A program made the position numbers and the translations under genes. Shown in pieces: positions 16,131-28,780 of a stretch of 64,000 nucleotides of DNA; position 1 is the first letter of the stretch, and every line of letters begins with the position of its first letter. Location of the stretch: the NCBI RefSeq assembly GCF_034313965.1, contig NZ_JAVIWQ010000002.1, positions 1,612,001 to 1,676,000 of the forward strand, read 5' to 3'. Origin of the DNA: Herbaspirillum sp. RTI4 (lineage in GTDB: Bacteria; Pseudomonadota; Gammaproteobacteria; Burkholderiales; Burkholderiaceae_D). The notes beneath the pieces are model-generated. The model was not told where the DNA came from. It made no database searches and worked only from the letters and a program-made list of their open reading frames with translations.

Positions 16131-17215
16131 GGCGCCAGAGGTTTGCCGGTTTCCTGTTTCATCTTGATGGTGCGCAGGCTTCTTTCCATCACTGTCATGC
16201 GTGAAGCAAAGGAAGGATGCAGCGCGGTGTGGGAATTAGGCGTACTGGCCGGATAACGTGTGGCCAGTCGCCGCCAGAAAGCCGGCGCATCGTCAATCTT
16301 ATAACCGGCCCGTACCAGCATATAGAGCGAGAGGGTATCGGCGTTTCCATCCATATCCTGCGGATAAGGGCGTAGCGCCGGGCTGCCGGAAAGAGTCGTG
16401 CTATCGGGGCGGGTTTTTGTCAGGTTGTCGATAATGCCACCGGCGATCGCCATCATTTTCTGACGTTGAACATGACCCAGCGAGCTATGCGCCATTTCCT
16501 TGGCGATGACGAAGGCCAGTTCCTCGTCGGTCTTGGTGAAGTCCAGCATGCCTTGCGTGATCAGTATGCGGCGGCCATCGCTGTAGCTGTTGACGTTATC
16601 GGTATTGCCCAATTCGATGCTATAGGCGCAGGCCCGGGTCAGCGGCACCGTGGTGGAGACCGGTTCCGTACCTCGTTCCAGCATCAGCTTGATGCCGTTA
16701 CGGGCGTTGAGCATCAGCGGGCCCAGTAATTGGGCGGCGCGTTGTTCGGCGTCCTGTCCCGGCGGCAAGGACTTATCGGCAACGGCCAACAGTCGGTCGC
16801 CGACCTGCACATCGCTTTTTTGCGCGCCACTGTCCGGCAATACACCGGTGACTTGCAATCGCTCACCAAAACCGGCTTTTTCTGCTGCCTTACTCAGTTC
16901 GGCCGGAAACGAGTACTTATTTTTGGCCGTAAATCCAAGCAGATTGCGCGCGCCAGCACGGCACAGGCCTGCGTTGGTGACCAACAGCGGCGCAGCAACG
17001 CGATACAGTCGGTTTTGCTGGTCGAGCAAGGTGCGCAGCGCGACCTGGTCTTTCGATATCGCTGCGCTGGAAGCGGAGGCGCCGGAGGAGGGGGTCGTGA
17101 TCGATTGCGGCGGTGCGGACGGCCCGGCGCAGGCACCGAGCAGCGTGAGCAACAACAAGCCGGCATACCTGCCGGAAAATCGGCGAGGCTGCTTGCCGGG
17201 GTGTTTTTCTGCCAT
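16127..17215 (-). CDS. M48-like lipoprotein with PDZ-like domain, probable pseudopeptidase
   Basis: A 362-aa predicted lipoprotein: basic N-terminus, hydrophobic core and lipobox LLGAC with the acylated Cys near residue 29. A PDZ-like region spans about 115-190 (VTGVLPDSGAQKSDVQVGDRLLAV). The M48 domain follows, but the zinc motif HExxH reads KEMAH (239-243), and the third-ligand region usually ExEAD reads DMDGNAD. Two metal ligands are therefore missing although the fold is otherwise kept. The start at 17215 has GGAG six bases upstream; upstream in-frame codons are less likely. It probably acts as a non-catalytic envelope chaperone or binding protein. Confidence 0.8.
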   Translation of the reverse strand: MAEKHPGKQPRRFSGRYAGLLLLTLLGACAGPSAPPQSITTPSSGASASSAAISKDQVALRTLLDQQNRLYRVAAPLLVTNAGLCRAGARNLLGFTAKNKYSFPAELSKAAEKAGFGERLQVTGVLPDSGAQKSDVQVGDRLLAVADKSLPPGQDAEQRAAQLLGPLMLNARNGIKLMLERGTEPVSTTVPLTRACAYSIELGNTDNVNSYSDGRRILITQGMLDFTKTDEELAFVIAKEMAHSSLGHVQRQKMMAIAGGIIDNLTKTRPDSTTLSGSPALRPYPQDMDGNADTLSLYMLVRAGYKIDDAPAFWRRLATRYPASTPNSHTALHPSFASRMTVMERSLRTIKMKQETGKPLAP

Positions 17216-17240
17216 TGAGTTCTCCAAAATGAAAAGGAAA

Positions 17241-17262
17241 TGCCAGGATTGATGTCCTGGCA
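17241..17262 (-). terminator. Probable terminator after dut
   Basis: TGCCAGGA-TTGATG-TCCTGGCA forms an 8-bp perfect stem. Reading on the minus strand it is followed by a T-rich tract (TTTCCTTTTC). Confidence 0.55.
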
Positions 17263-17345
17263 ACAGGCGTAAAAAAGGGGGAGTCCGGTGCGTACTGAAC
17301 GCTGCCCGGCGGGGGTTACTTAGATTACTTGGATTCCTTGAATGC

Positions 17346-17792
17346 TTACTTGCCAGTGCTGCCGAAACCATCGATGCCGCGGCTGCTGGCGTCAAAATCG
17401 TCCACCACGTTGAAGCCGACTTGCAGCACCGGCACGATCACCAGTTGCGCCAGCCTGTCCAGTGGTTGCAGCACGAATTCGGTCGTGCCGCGGTTCCAGG
17501 TCGAGATCATCAGTTCGCCCTGGTAATCGGAGTCGATCAGTCCGACCAGATTACCCAGCACGATGCCGTGTTTGTGACCCAGTCCGCTGCGCGGCAGAAT
17601 CATCGCGGCATAGGCCGGATCGGCCAGGTGAATCGCCAGCCCGGTCGGGATCAGGTGGGTCGTGCCGGGCGCGATGGTCAGTGGCGCATCGATGCAGGCG
17701 CGCAGGTCAAGACCGGCGCTGCCGGGGGTGGCGTAAGCAGGCAATTGGCCTTGCAACAGAGGACTGAGAATTTTGACGTCAATGATTTTCAT
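17346..17792 (-). CDS. dut: dUTP diphosphatase
   Basis: A 148-aa trimeric dUTPase that hydrolyses dUTP to dUMP and keeps uracil out of DNA. Conserved motifs are present in order: [37 protein letters not shown], and the C-terminal Phe/Gly loop [10 protein letters not shown]. The ATG at 17792 (MKIIDVKIL) is the family start; the upstream extension is non-homologous and overlaps coaBC. It lies 25 bases after coaBC, a widely conserved coaBC-dut pair. Confidence 0.96.
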   Translation of the reverse strand: MKIIDVKILSPLLQGQLPAYATPGSAGLDLRACIDAPLTIAPGTTHLIPTGLAIHLADPAYAAMILPRSGLGHKHGIVLGNLVGLIDSDYQGELMISTWNRGTTEFVLQPLDRLAQLVIVPVLQVGFNVVDDFDASSRGIDGFGSTGK

Positions 17793-17817
17793 GGGTAGAA
17801 ATAAAGTGAAATGAGGA

Positions 17818-19011
17818 TTAATGCAGCCGGCGCGCGATTTCAGCAATCAGCTTGCGGGCCAGTGTGTGTTTGTCGGCGGGCGGCAGACTGAGGTAGCCAT
17901 GTTCGTCGAACAGGACCAGCGCATTGTTATCCTGCCCGAAAGTGTCCGGGCCGATATTGCCGACCAGCAGCGGCACATTCTTTTTCAGCCGTTTGGCCGC
18001 GCCGTTCTGCTCCAGATGGTCGGATTCAGCAGCGAAGCCGACGCAATAGGGACGTTGTGGCAGTGCTGCCACTTCCGCGAGGATGTCGGGATTGGCAATA
18101 AATTGCAGTTGCGGCGCATCGCCGGCGTCATTCTTTTTGAGTTTGGTGGCGCTGGCGTTCGCCACCCGCCAGTCCGCCACTGCCGCCACGGCGATGAACA
18201 CATCCTGCCCGGCGACATGCGCCATCACCGCCGCATGCATTTGCAACGCGGTTTGTACCGGGATGCAGCGCACATGATCGGGCACCGCCAGCGCAGTCGG
18301 GCCGGATACCAGAGTCACCTCGGCACCCGCCTGTTGCGCTGCGCGTGCCAGCGCATAGCCCATTTTTCCGGAGGACAAATTCGTGATGCCGCGCACCGGA
18401 TCGATGGCTTCAAAGGTCGGCCCGGCGGTCAGCAGCAGACGTTTTCCCGCCAGCAGTTTGGGTTGAAAGGACGCAATCACGGCTTCCAGCAATTGCGCCG
18501 GTTCCCGCATCCGGCCCGGACCGGTTTCGCCGCAGGCCTGATCGCCGGAGCCGGGTCCGAGTAGCGCCACGCCATCTTGCTGCAATAGCGCGGCGTTGCG
18601 ACGGGTAGCCGGGTTTTGCCACATTTCCACATTCATCGCTGGCGCGATCAATAGCGGTGTGCCGGCTGGCCGCGCCAGACACAGCGTTGACAGCAGATCG
18701 TCGCACACCCCATGCGCCAGCTTGAACATGAAATCCGCCGAGCAAGGTGCAATCACGATGGCATCGATGCTGCGTGTGAGGTCGATGTGGGCCATGTTGT
18801 TGGCGATGCGCGCATCCCACTGATCGGTATGGACGGGATGGCCCGACAAGGCCTGCATTGTGACCGGCGTGATGAAATGCGTGGCGGCGTCGGTCATGAC
18901 CACCTGCACCGACGCACCGGCCTTGATCAGCGCCCGCGTCAGTTCCGCCGCCTTGTAGCAGGCGATACCGCCGCTCAAGCCCAAGAGAATTTTTTTACCC
19001 GCCAGATCCAT
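17818..19011 (-). CDS. coaBC: Bifunctional CoaBC (phosphopantothenoylcysteine synthetase/decarboxylase)
   Basis: A 397-aa flavoprotein of CoA biosynthesis. The N-terminal CoaC decarboxylase has the catalytic His in [13 protein letters not shown] and the substrate motif PAMNVEMW. The C-terminal CoaB ligase has [24 protein letters not shown], the nucleotide-binding signature, and a conserved LKKNDA lysine region. The start at 19011 has GGAG eight bases upstream. It sits between lspA and dut in a same-strand run. Confidence 0.95.
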   Translation of the reverse strand: MDLAGKKILLGLSGGIACYKAAELTRALIKAGASVQVVMTDAATHFITPVTMQALSGHPVHTDQWDARIANNMAHIDLTRSIDAIVIAPCSADFMFKLAHGVCDDLLSTLCLARPAGTPLLIAPAMNVEMWQNPATRRNAALLQQDGVALLGPGSGDQACGETGPGRMREPAQLLEAVIASFQPKLLAGKRLLLTAGPTFEAIDPVRGITNLSSGKMGYALARAAQQAGAEVTLVSGPTALAVPDHVRCIPVQTALQMHAAVMAHVAGQDVFIAVAAVADWRVANASATKLKKNDAGDAPQLQFIANPDILAEVAALPQRPYCVGFAAESDHLEQNGAAKRLKKNVPLLVGNIGPDTFGQDNNALVLFDEHGYLSLPPADKHTLARKLIAEIARRLH

Positions 19012-19080
19012 GCGTCGCTCCGAAGTGATGCCGCCGAGTTGCCGTCAAACCAGAAACGGGGTGAGCAAGCAGAAGATACC

Positions 19081-19134
19081 TTGCTGTTCCTTACTTGCTG
19101 TTTGTTACTTGCTGTTCCTTACTTCGCTGCTTAC
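19081..19134. repeat. 14-bp tandem repeat after lspA
   Basis: Three 14-bp units (TTGCTGTTCCTTAC with a variant middle copy) plus a partial fourth run into the lspA stop codon. It looks like local slippage. Confidence 0.85.
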
Positions 19135-19631
19135 TTATTGACCCGCCGCAACTCATCCAGCACGAATAATCCAGCGCCAAGGCAAATCGCGCTATCGGCC
19201 AGGTTGAACGCCGGCCAGTGCCAGTTGCCCACAAACACGTCGAGGAAATCGATGACATGGCCGTAGGCGATGCGGTCGATGACATTGCCCAGCGCGCCGC
19301 CCAGTATCAGCGCCAGCGCCCAGCAAAACATGCGCTGTCCGGCATGGCGCTTGAGCAGGAACAAAATAAACAGTGCCGCGCAGATACCGACGACCGTCAA
19401 CACATGGCGTTGCCAGCCGGATTCACTGGCCAGGAAGCTGAATGCCGCCCCCTTGTTATACACCAGCACCAGATTGAAGAAGCCGGTGACCGGCCGGATT
19501 TCACCGTAGTGGAACAGGCGGGTGATGGCGATCTTGCTGAGCTGATCGAGCAGCAGCACGATGGCGGCAATGCCCAGCCAGGGAAGAAGACTTTTCTTGG
19601 ACGCGGAGGAAATGGTTTTTCTGGTAGCCAT
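19131..19631 (-). CDS. lspA: Lipoprotein signal peptidase II
   Basis: A 166-aa inner-membrane aspartyl protease that cleaves signal peptides of prolipoproteins. Four transmembrane helices are evident. Catalytic aspartates lie in [17 protein letters not shown] and [11 protein letters not shown]. Length and order are typical. It follows ileS, the classical ileS-lspA pair, with a 115-base gap. The stop codon is embedded in a 14-bp tandem repeat. Confidence 0.96.
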   Translation of the reverse strand: MATRKTISSASKKSLLPWLGIAAIVLLLDQLSKIAITRLFHYGEIRPVTGFFNLVLVYNKGAAFSFLASESGWQRHVLTVVGICAALFILFLLKRHAGQRMFCWALALILGGALGNVIDRIAYGHVIDFLDVFVGNWHWPAFNLADSAICLGAGLFVLDELRRVNK

Positions 19632-19746
19632 AGATGCAAAAATAAGTGCGGAAAAGAAGAAGGAATCAGCCGCTGTCTGACACGATCAAGCTGATGTCAG
19701 ACGGCGGCCGGTTTTAGAACAAACTTGCGCAAACGCAAACACAAAC

Positions 19747-22626
19747 TCAGGCAAAACGACGCGCTTCGCCGCTGCCAAAGAGATTGCTGGAACAGCGCCC
19801 GCAGAGGCCGGGATGTTCGGCGTCGGCATTGACGTCAGCGCGATAGTGCCAGCAGCGTTCGCATTTGGCGTGCGTGGAAGGGGTGACGATAATCGCTTCC
19901 TCAGTCGCATCGGCTACCGGTGTGACCGTGGCCGCCGAAGTGATGAGGACGAATTTCAAATCGTCGCCCAGACTTTGCAGCAGCGCCAGCTTGTCGCCGC
20001 TGGCTTTGATTTCTACCTCGGCCTGCAAGGAGGAACCAATGCCGCCGGCAGTGCGCACTTCTTCCAGCTGACGGGTCACGTCGGCGCGGATGGCTTGCAA
20101 GGCAGCAAACCGCTCCAGCAGCGCGGCCGCATCGGACACTTCCGGCAGAACGTAGTACTCCTGCGTGAAAATCGTCTCGTCGCTGGCGGCCAACTGCGCC
20201 GGTGTGGCGAAGGTGGCCCAGGCTTCTTCAGCGGTGAAGGACAGGATAGGCGCGATCAGTCGCAGCAGCGCCTGAGTCAGATGCCAGATCGCCGTTTGCG
20301 CCGAACGTCGTGCCTGCGAATTGACGCCGCTGGTGTAGAGCCGGTCTTTCAGGATGTCGAGATAAAACCCGCCCAGCTCTTCCGAACAATACATTTGCAG
20401 ACGCGCCACCACAGGATGGAATTCATACTGCTCGTAATGCGCCAGCACCTGTGTTTGCAGCGCGGCCATGCCAGCGATGGCGTGGCGATCGATTTCCAGC
20501 AGATCGGCGATGGCGACGCTGTCGGTGGCCGGATTGAAATCGGAGGTGTTCGCCAGCAAAAAGCGCAGGGTATTGCGGATGCGGCGATAGCTTTCCACCA
20601 CGCGCTTGAGGATTTCATCCGAGATCGACAGTTCGCCCGAATAATCGGTTGCCGCCACCCACAGCCGCAGGATTTCCGCGCCCATGGCGTCGGAGATTTT
20701 TTGCGGCGCGACCACATTGCCCTTGGACTTGGACATTTTCTTGCCCTCGCCATCGACCACGAAACCATGCGTGAGCAGGGCCTTGTACGGCGCGCAGCGG
20801 TTGAGCATGGACGAGGTCAGCAGCGACGAGTGGAACCAGCCGCGATGCTGATCCGAACCTTCCAGATACAAGTCGGCCGGGAATTGCAGTTGCGTCTTGT
20901 GCGAGCCGCGCAGAACCGTCTGGTGTGTCGAGCCGGAATCAAACCAGACATCCAGCGTGTCACGGTTCTTTTGATAGAGGTCGGCCTCGTCGCCCAGCAA
21001 TTCGCGCGGGTCGAGCGCTTGCCAGGCTTCGATGCCGGACTGCTCGATGCGCTGAGCGATCTGTTCGATCAGCTCTGGTGTGCGCGGATGCAATTCACCG
21101 CTTTCCTTATGCACGAAAAACGCCATCGGCACGCCCCATTGGCGCTGCCGCGACAGCGTCCAGTCGGGCCGGTTAACGATCATGCCGTGCAGTCGGGCCT
21201 TGCCCCAGGCGGGGAAGAATTTGGTTTTTTCGATCGCTTGCAGCGCGGTCTGACGCAGACTGGCACCGCCGTCGGCCGGGGTGTTGTCCATGCTGGCGAA
21301 CCACTGTGAGGTGGCGCGGTAGATGATCGGCGTTTTATGACGCCAGCAATGCATGTAGCTGTGTTCAAACATCACCAGCTTGAACAGCGCGCCGGTTTCT
21401 TCCAGCGCGGTGCAGATCGGCTTGGAGGCTTCCCAGATAGTGAGGCCGGCAAACAGCGGCAACCACGAGGCAAAGCGACCATCGCCCATGACCGGATTGA
21501 GGATGTCGTCGTCTTGCATGCCCTGCGATTTGCAGGAGATGAAATCCTCCAGACCATAGGCTGGTGCGGAGTGGACGATGCCGGTACCGCTCTCGGCGCT
21601 GACGTAGTCGCCCGGATAGATCGGGGACAGGCGGTCGTAACCGGCGTCGGCCGTGGCCAGCGGGTGGCGGAAACGAATGTTGGCCAGCGACTCGCCCTTG
21701 GTGACGGCGATAGTGTTGCCTTGCAGGCCGAAGCGTTGCAGCGAGGCGTCGACCAGATCGACGGCCAGGATCAGCAGCGTGGCCACACCGTTGCGCTCGG
21801 TGCTGACCAGCGCGTAGTCCAGTTCGGGATGCACGTTCAGCGCCTGATTGGACGGGATGGTCCAGGGCGTGGTGGTCCAGATGACGACGTAGCCGTTGCC
21901 GGTAGGCAGAGCAGGCAGGCCGAAGGCGGCCGCGATTTTTTCCGGCTCGGCGAAGGCAAAGCCGACGTCGATGGCGGGGTCGCGCTTGTCCTGGTATTCC
22001 ACTTCCGCCTCGGCCAGCGCGGAGCCGCAGTCGAAGCACCAGTTCACCGGTTTCAGACCGCGGTAGACATAGCCTTTTTCCAGAATCGTGCCGAGTGCGC
22101 GCAGCTCATCGGCTTCGTTGGAAAAATTCATGGTCTTGTAAGGGTTATCCCATTCGCCCAGTACGCCGAGACGGATGAAATCGGCTTTTTGCCGTTCGAT
22201 CTGCTCGCTGGCGTAGGCGCGTGCCTTGGCATGGACTTCGGCGACCGGCAGGTTTTTGCCGAACAGTTTTTCGATCTGGATTTCGATCGGCATGCCGTGA
22301 CAATCCCAACCCGGAACATAGTGGGCGTCATAGCCCGCCATGTTGCGCGCCTTGACGATCATGTCTTTCAGGATCTTGTTGACGGCGTGACCGATGTGGA
22401 TGTCGCCGTTGGCGTAGGGCGGGCCGTCGTGCAGGATGAATTTGGGCCGACCGGCCGAGGCTTTGCGGATGCGCTGGTAGATTTTCTTGCTTTGCCATTG
22501 CTGCACCCATTGCGGTTCGCGCTTGGCGAGATCGCCGCGCATAGGGAACGGGGTTTCGGTCATGTTGACCGGATAGCGGCTGGGTTGCTTGGTGTTATTG
22601 GCGGGTTTTTTTGGCTGTTCTGACAT
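19747..22626 (-). CDS. ileS: Isoleucyl-tRNA synthetase
   Basis: A 959-aa class I synthetase that charges tRNA-Ile. Seen: the HIGH-type motif [19 protein letters not shown] near residue 65, the editing domain ([19 protein letters not shown]), [11 protein letters not shown] near 620, and a C-terminal Cys-rich zinc site ([12 protein letters not shown] ... [10 protein letters not shown]). This is the bacterial IleS type with the C-terminal Zn finger. The start at 22626 ([13 protein letters not shown]) has a weak ribosome site. It is followed by lspA and preceded by ribF. Confidence 0.97.
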   Translation of the reverse strand: MSEQPKKPANNTKQPSRYPVNMTETPFPMRGDLAKREPQWVQQWQSKKIYQRIRKASAGRPKFILHDGPPYANGDIHIGHAVNKILKDMIVKARNMAGYDAHYVPGWDCHGMPIEIQIEKLFGKNLPVAEVHAKARAYASEQIERQKADFIRLGVLGEWDNPYKTMNFSNEADELRALGTILEKGYVYRGLKPVNWCFDCGSALAEAEVEYQDKRDPAIDVGFAFAEPEKIAAAFGLPALPTGNGYVVIWTTTPWTIPSNQALNVHPELDYALVSTERNGVATLLILAVDLVDASLQRFGLQGNTIAVTKGESLANIRFRHPLATADAGYDRLSPIYPGDYVSAESGTGIVHSAPAYGLEDFISCKSQGMQDDDILNPVMGDGRFASWLPLFAGLTIWEASKPICTALEETGALFKLVMFEHSYMHCWRHKTPIIYRATSQWFASMDNTPADGGASLRQTALQAIEKTKFFPAWGKARLHGMIVNRPDWTLSRQRQWGVPMAFFVHKESGELHPRTPELIEQIAQRIEQSGIEAWQALDPRELLGDEADLYQKNRDTLDVWFDSGSTHQTVLRGSHKTQLQFPADLYLEGSDQHRGWFHSSLLTSSMLNRCAPYKALLTHGFVVDGEGKKMSKSKGNVVAPQKISDAMGAEILRLWVAATDYSGELSISDEILKRVVESYRRIRNTLRFLLANTSDFNPATDSVAIADLLEIDRHAIAGMAALQTQVLAHYEQYEFHPVVARLQMYCSEELGGFYLDILKDRLYTSGVNSQARRSAQTAIWHLTQALLRLIAPILSFTAEEAWATFATPAQLAASDETIFTQEYYVLPEVSDAAALLERFAALQAIRADVTRQLEEVRTAGGIGSSLQAEVEIKASGDKLALLQSLGDDLKFVLITSAATVTPVADATEEAIIVTPSTHAKCERCWHYRADVNADAEHPGLCGRCSSNLFGSGEARRFA

Positions 22627-22735
22627 GGGGGATTTCTATAAGGGATTTCTTTAAGGTTGCAATGAGCCGCCGTGAGCGGCTGGCAAGAAAAAAGGAAAAA
22701 GCAAAGAAAAAAGCAAAGGAAGAAGCCGAGAGGCT

Positions 22736-23722
22736 TCAAATTCGATCGGTGGCGGAAATGGCGGCGTGGTCGTGCCGGCCTGCCTCTGCGAACCAGGCGC
22801 GCGCGCAGACGACGTCATTGGCAATGGCGGCGGTCAGGGTGGGCAGATCGTCGTATTTTTCCTCGTCGCGCAGTTTTTCGAGGAATTCGATTTGCAGCAG
22901 TTTGCCGTAGCAGTCTCCGCTGTAATCGAGGAGGTGGGTTTCCAGTAGCACGCGACCGCTGGCGTCGACTGTCGGGCGTATTCCCAGACTGGCGACGGCG
23001 GGCAGCGGCTGCTCAGCCAGACCGTGAACCTGCACCACGAAGATGCCGGACAGCGCTGGCCGGTGGTGGCCGATGTGCATATTGAGCGTAGGGAAACCGA
23101 GCGTACGACCCAGCTTCTGGCCGTGGATGACATGCCCGGAGATACGGTAGGTATGTCCCAGCAGCGATTGCGCCTGCGTGAAATCACCTTGAGCCAGCGC
23201 GCTGCGCACGGCCGAGGACGATACGCGCAAGCCCTCATGGGTAATGGTCGGCATGGTTTCGACCTGGAAGCCATAGTGTTTTCCGGCCTCGGTCAGGGTG
23301 GCAATGTTTCCGCTGCGGCGCGAACCAAAGCAGAAATCCTCGCCCACCATCAGCCAGCGGGCGTGCAGCCCTTTCACCAGAATGTCTTCGATGAATTGCT
23401 GTGGCGTCAGCGAAGCAAAACGGTGATTGAAATGCTCGACCACGACGCGGTCGACACCGGCCCGGGTGAGCGAATCGAGCTTGTCGCGCAGCCCGGCGAT
23501 GCGTGGCGGTGCCTGATCGGGCCGGCCGGCCTGCATGGCGAAAAATTCACGCGGATGCGGCTCGAAGGTCATGACGGCGGCCTCCAGCTCCAGCTCGGAC
23601 GCGGCATGACGCACTCGCGCCAGCAGCGCCTGGTGGCCGCAGTGGACGCCATCGAAGTTGCCTATCGTCAGAGCGCAGGGCGCACGCGATTCGGCATTGG
23701 GAAGTCCGCGAAATACCTTCAT
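22736..23722 (-). CDS. ribF: Bifunctional riboflavin kinase/FAD synthetase
   Basis: A 328-aa enzyme that makes FMN and then FAD. The N-terminal adenylyltransferase domain has GNFDGVHCGHQALL and the GxxxxGRxR-like region FCFGSRRSGN; the C-terminal riboflavin kinase domain has GRTLGFPTLNM and the VLLETHLLDYSGDCYGK segment. It is upstream of ileS on the same strand, as in many proteobacteria (ribF-ileS-lspA). The roughly 110-base ribF-ileS gap is purine-rich with no clear terminator. Confidence 0.96.
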   Translation of the reverse strand: MKVFRGLPNAESRAPCALTIGNFDGVHCGHQALLARVRHAASELELEAAVMTFEPHPREFFAMQAGRPDQAPPRIAGLRDKLDSLTRAGVDRVVVEHFNHRFASLTPQQFIEDILVKGLHARWLMVGEDFCFGSRRSGNIATLTEAGKHYGFQVETMPTITHEGLRVSSSAVRSALAQGDFTQAQSLLGHTYRISGHVIHGQKLGRTLGFPTLNMHIGHHRPALSGIFVVQVHGLAEQPLPAVASLGIRPTVDASGRVLLETHLLDYSGDCYGKLLQIEFLEKLRDEEKYDDLPTLTAAIANDVVCARAWFAEAGRHDHAAISATDRI

Positions 23723-23904
23723 GAAAATGGGGGAGAGTGAACTGGTTGGAAAAGCGTTCGATTATAGCAGGGAGCCCCTGTTTTCCTGCGGATGCCCGGT
23801 CGGACGCTTGCCTGCCGCCAAAACGGGAGCAAGACAAGGCAAGCGCGGTGATTTGTGTCCGATTGTCTGCGAGGGGTTTTACTTTGCGGGGATCGCCTGT
23901 TTTT

Positions 23905-24630
23905 TTACATTTCGCCCCAGATGGCATTGAGGGCAGCCAGCGCGCTCAGCCCGGCAGTTTCGGTGCGCAGCACGCGGGCGCCCATGGTCAGCATCAAGGC
24001 ACCTTGTTCGCAGGCCAGGTTTTCTTCGGTATCGGTGAAGCCGCCTTCGGGGCCAATGAGCAGACTCAGTGCTTGTGGCGGATGATGGCGCGCCCAGTCC
24101 GAGAGCGATTGCGTGCCGCGCGGCGAGAGCAGGATGCGTTTATGCAAGTCTTGCTGGGTGATCCAGCGATTGAAGTCCAGGGGCGCGGCAACTGCTGCCA
24201 AACGGTTGCGGCCGCATTGCTCGGCCGCAGCGCTGACCACGGCTTGCCAGTGCGCGCGTTTTTTTTCAGCGCGATCGCCGGCCAGTCGCACCACGCAGCG
24301 TTGCGCCGCCAGCGGCTGGATCACGGCTGCGCCCAGTTCGACTGCCTTCTCAATAATCCACTCCATCTTGCTGCCTTCCGGCAAGGCTTGCGCCAGCGTC
24401 AGGGCGTAAGGCAATTCCACTTCATGGGGGGAGAACAACTTGATGTCGACTTCTGCCCGCTTGCGTTCCACGCTGGTCAGGCTCGCGGTATATTCGCCGC
24501 CTTCGCCATTGAACAGCGTCAGCGTGGCCCCCGGTTGCAGGCGCAGGACTTGTACGTGATGCGCCAGATGTTCCGGCAGCGACAGAGTCGCGCCTACGGT
24601 CAGCGGGCAGGGGCAGTAAAAGCGCGGCAT
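23905..24630 (-). CDS. rsmE: 16S rRNA m3U1498 methyltransferase
   Basis: A 241-aa SPOUT-class methyltransferase acting on U1498 of 16S rRNA. The N-terminal PUA-like domain begins MPRFYCPCPL. The C-terminal knot shows the RsmE signatures EWIIEKAVELGAAVIQP, ERxQ-like EQCGRNRLAAV, LLIGPEGGFTDTEE and LGARVLRTETA. I use the ATG at 24630 because the domain starts there; the 14-residue extension to 24672 is atypical. It is divergent from tkt. Confidence 0.94.
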   Translation of the reverse strand: MPRFYCPCPLTVGATLSLPEHLAHHVQVLRLQPGATLTLFNGEGGEYTASLTSVERKRAEVDIKLFSPHEVELPYALTLAQALPEGSKMEWIIEKAVELGAAVIQPLAAQRCVVRLAGDRAEKKRAHWQAVVSAAAEQCGRNRLAAVAAPLDFNRWITQQDLHKRILLSPRGTQSLSDWARHHPPQALSLLIGPEGGFTDTEENLACEQGALMLTMGARVLRTETAGLSALAALNAIWGEM

Positions 24631-24811
24631 GCGATTCCATTCAGGAGAGGCGTCGCCGGAGGTGGCGACCAATGCCGATTTTAAAGGCTAGCCTGACGCT
24701 CTGGTAAAATAGTTGGTTCTGGCAAAGCTGGCGAACCGGGGCGCTTTTATCGCTTTCAACGCATTCAAAGGCTAAGCACCCAGTTTTTCTACCGCCCTCT
24801 TTGACATCGAC

Positions 24812-26809
<1,998 letters not shown>

Positions 26810-26821
26810 AGCCGGAACAGG

Positions 26822-26874
26822 CCATCCTGCCCGCAAATCGGGCCGTACGCGACTCGCCTGAGCGGGCAGGATGG
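26822..26874. repeat. 13-bp inverted repeat between tkt and gap
   Basis: CCATCCTGCCCGC and GCGGGCAGGATGG are perfect arms around a 27-nt loop, with no following T tract. It may stabilise the tkt 3' end or modulate gap expression. Confidence 0.5.
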
Positions 26875-26921
26875 GCGAAAATGCATTCGTTACTTATTTT
26901 TAATCATCCCCTGGAGAAAAT

Positions 26922-27935
26922 ATGACAATTCGCGTCGCCATCAATGGCTATGGCCGTATCGGCCGCAACATCCTGCGTGCTCACTACGAAGGCGGTAAAA
27001 AGCACGACATTCAGATCGTGGCGATCAACGATCTCGGCGATCCTAAGACCAATGCCCATCTGACCCAGTACGATACCGCGCACGGCAAGTTTCCCGGCAC
27101 GGTCACGGTCGATGGCGATTTCATTGTCGTCAACGGCGATCGCATCAAGGTGCTGGCGCAACGCAATCCAGCCGAATTGCCATGGGGCGAGCTGGGTGTG
27201 GATGTGGTGCTGGAATGCACCGGCTTCTTCACCACCAAGGAAAAGGCCAGCGCGCATATCAAGGGCGGCGCTAAAAAAGTGATCATTTCCGCACCGGGCG
27301 GCAAGGATGTTGATGCGACGGTCGTGTTTGGCGTCAATCACAAGGTATTGAAAGCGTCGGATGTGGTCATTTCCAATGCGTCCTGCACCACTAACTGCCT
27401 GGCACCGCTGGTTCAGCCTCTGAATGACAAAATCGGCGTGGTCAATGGTTTGATGACCACCATCCATTCCTATACCAACGATCAGGTTCTGACCGACGTG
27501 TATCACGAAGATCTGCGCCGGGCGCGTTCGGCCACGCAATCGATGATTCCCGCCAAGACCGGTGCGGCAGCCGCTGTTGGTCTGGTGCTGCCGGAACTGA
27601 ACGGCAAGCTCGATGGCTTCGCTATCCGCGTTCCGACCATCAATGTATCGCTGGTCGATCTGTCGTTTATCGCCGCGCGTGATACGACGGTGGAAGAAGT
27701 CAATGCGATCATGAAAGAGGCTTCCGAAAGCGGCGCACTGAAAGACATCCTGACCTACAACACCGAACTGCTGGTGTCGGTCGATTTCAATCACAATCCT
27801 GCCTCGTCCAACTTTGACTCGACGCTGACCAAAGTCTCCGGTCGTCTGGTGAAAGTCTCTTCCTGGTACGACAATGAATGGGGTTTCTCCAACCGCATGC
27901 TGGATACGACCGTGGCTCTGGTTGCCGCTAAGTAA
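26922..27935 (+). CDS. gap: Glyceraldehyde-3-phosphate dehydrogenase
   Basis: A 337-aa NAD-dependent enzyme of glycolysis. The N-terminal Rossmann fold is [15 protein letters not shown]; the catalytic Cys is in [12 protein letters not shown] with its His partner in HSYTNDQ; the C-terminal [13 protein letters not shown] is the family end motif. The start has TGGAG six bases upstream. The 337-residue length and Asp in the AINDLGD segment favour NAD use. Confidence 0.97.
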   Translation: MTIRVAINGYGRIGRNILRAHYEGGKKHDIQIVAINDLGDPKTNAHLTQYDTAHGKFPGTVTVDGDFIVVNGDRIKVLAQRNPAELPWGELGVDVVLECTGFFTTKEKASAHIKGGAKKVIISAPGGKDVDATVVFGVNHKVLKASDVVISNASCTTNCLAPLVQPLNDKIGVVNGLMTTIHSYTNDQVLTDVYHEDLRRARSATQSMIPAKTGAAAAVGLVLPELNGKLDGFAIRVPTINVSLVDLSFIAARDTTVEEVNAIMKEASESGALKDILTYNTELLVSVDFNHNPASSNFDSTLTKVSGRLVKVSSWYDNEWGFSNRMLDTTVALVAAK

Positions 27936-27998
27936 GTATGTAAATAAGTGCGCAAACAAGTAACACGGCAGTAGATAAAAACAAGTAAAGTAGCAATG

Positions 27999-28025
27999 AA
28001 CACACCCGGCACTGCCGGGTGTGTT
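27999..28025 (+). terminator. Hairpin after gap
   Basis: A perfect 12-bp stem (AACACACCCGGC / GCCGGGTGTGTT) with a 3-nt loop. The T tract is missing, so it may be a factor-assisted terminator or an RNA-stability structure. Confidence 0.55.
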
Positions 28026-28108
28026 GCATCCGGGCTGTAACACAGCAAGCAGCGTGCTCCAGGCAGCCGCCGGAGCAATCGGTTACACCATCGTTGAGCG
28101 AGGATTAC

Positions 28109-28780
28109 ATGTCACAAATTTCATCTGGCCTGCGCCGCAGTTTGTCGGCTGCGGCATTACTGACGTGCGTGTTGAGCCTGAGCGCTTGCGATTTCATCAA
28201 TAATTTCAACAAACCCAAAATGACGCCCGAACAGGAGCGTGCCGAAGGCATTGCGCTGGGCGCTGGTTGTCGGCATTCGGGGCAAACGCTGGAAGATTGC
28301 TATCAGCGCAATCCTGACTCGACCAAGGCGGGTATCTTCGCCGGCTGGAAGGAAATGCACGAATACATGGCGTCCAAAAATATTCAGACCGTGTTTGCCG
28401 TTGTCCCTCCGCCGAAGATGGAGGAAGGCGATAAGCCTGCCGACAAGGACGCTGCGGCCAAAGATGACAAGAGCAAGGACGATAAATCGAAAAACGACCG
28501 CTCTTCCAAAGACAGCAAGGACGACAAACCCAAGACTGGCGGTTACGTCAGGGACAGCGCTTCTGTCAGCAAGGACAAGGAAGATAAACCAAAAACTGGC
28601 GGCTACGTCAGGGACAGTGCTGCTTTCAGCAAGAGCGACAAATCGGGTAGTGAAGACCGCAGCCGGGCGCGCGAGGCCAGCAATGAAAAAGCGGTCGATG
28701 ACAGCCAGTCGAAAAAAAGCGACAGACTCAGCCGTACGGCGAAAAACAGTGATGTCGCAGATGCCGACAAGAAACCGTAA
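28109..28780 (+). CDS. Hypothetical lipoprotein with a charged, repetitive tail
   Basis: I do not recognise this 223-aa protein. It has a signal peptide and lipobox (AAALLTCVLSLSAC, Cys near residue 27). A compact domain (GIALGAGCRHSGQTLEDCY, two Cys) covers about 40-105. From about 115 it is extremely Lys/Asp/Ser-rich and contains two copies of DKPKTGGYVRDSA. The ATG at 28109 has GAGG upstream; the longer ORF upstream overlaps the gap hairpin. The tail looks disordered and may span the periplasm or bind peptidoglycan. Confidence 0.7.
   Translation: MSQISSGLRRSLSAAALLTCVLSLSACDFINNFNKPKMTPEQERAEGIALGAGCRHSGQTLEDCYQRNPDSTKAGIFAGWKEMHEYMASKNIQTVFAVVPPPKMEEGDKPADKDAAAKDDKSKDDKSKNDRSSKDSKDDKPKTGGYVRDSASVSKDKEDKPKTGGYVRDSAAFSKSDKSGSEDRSRAREASNEKAVDDSQSKKSDRLSRTAKNSDVADADKKP

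Noticed and set aside
22672..23085. Lys/Arg-rich ORF in the ribF-ileS gap
   Set aside because: Only a purine-rich spacer at its start; the rest lies antisense inside ribF.
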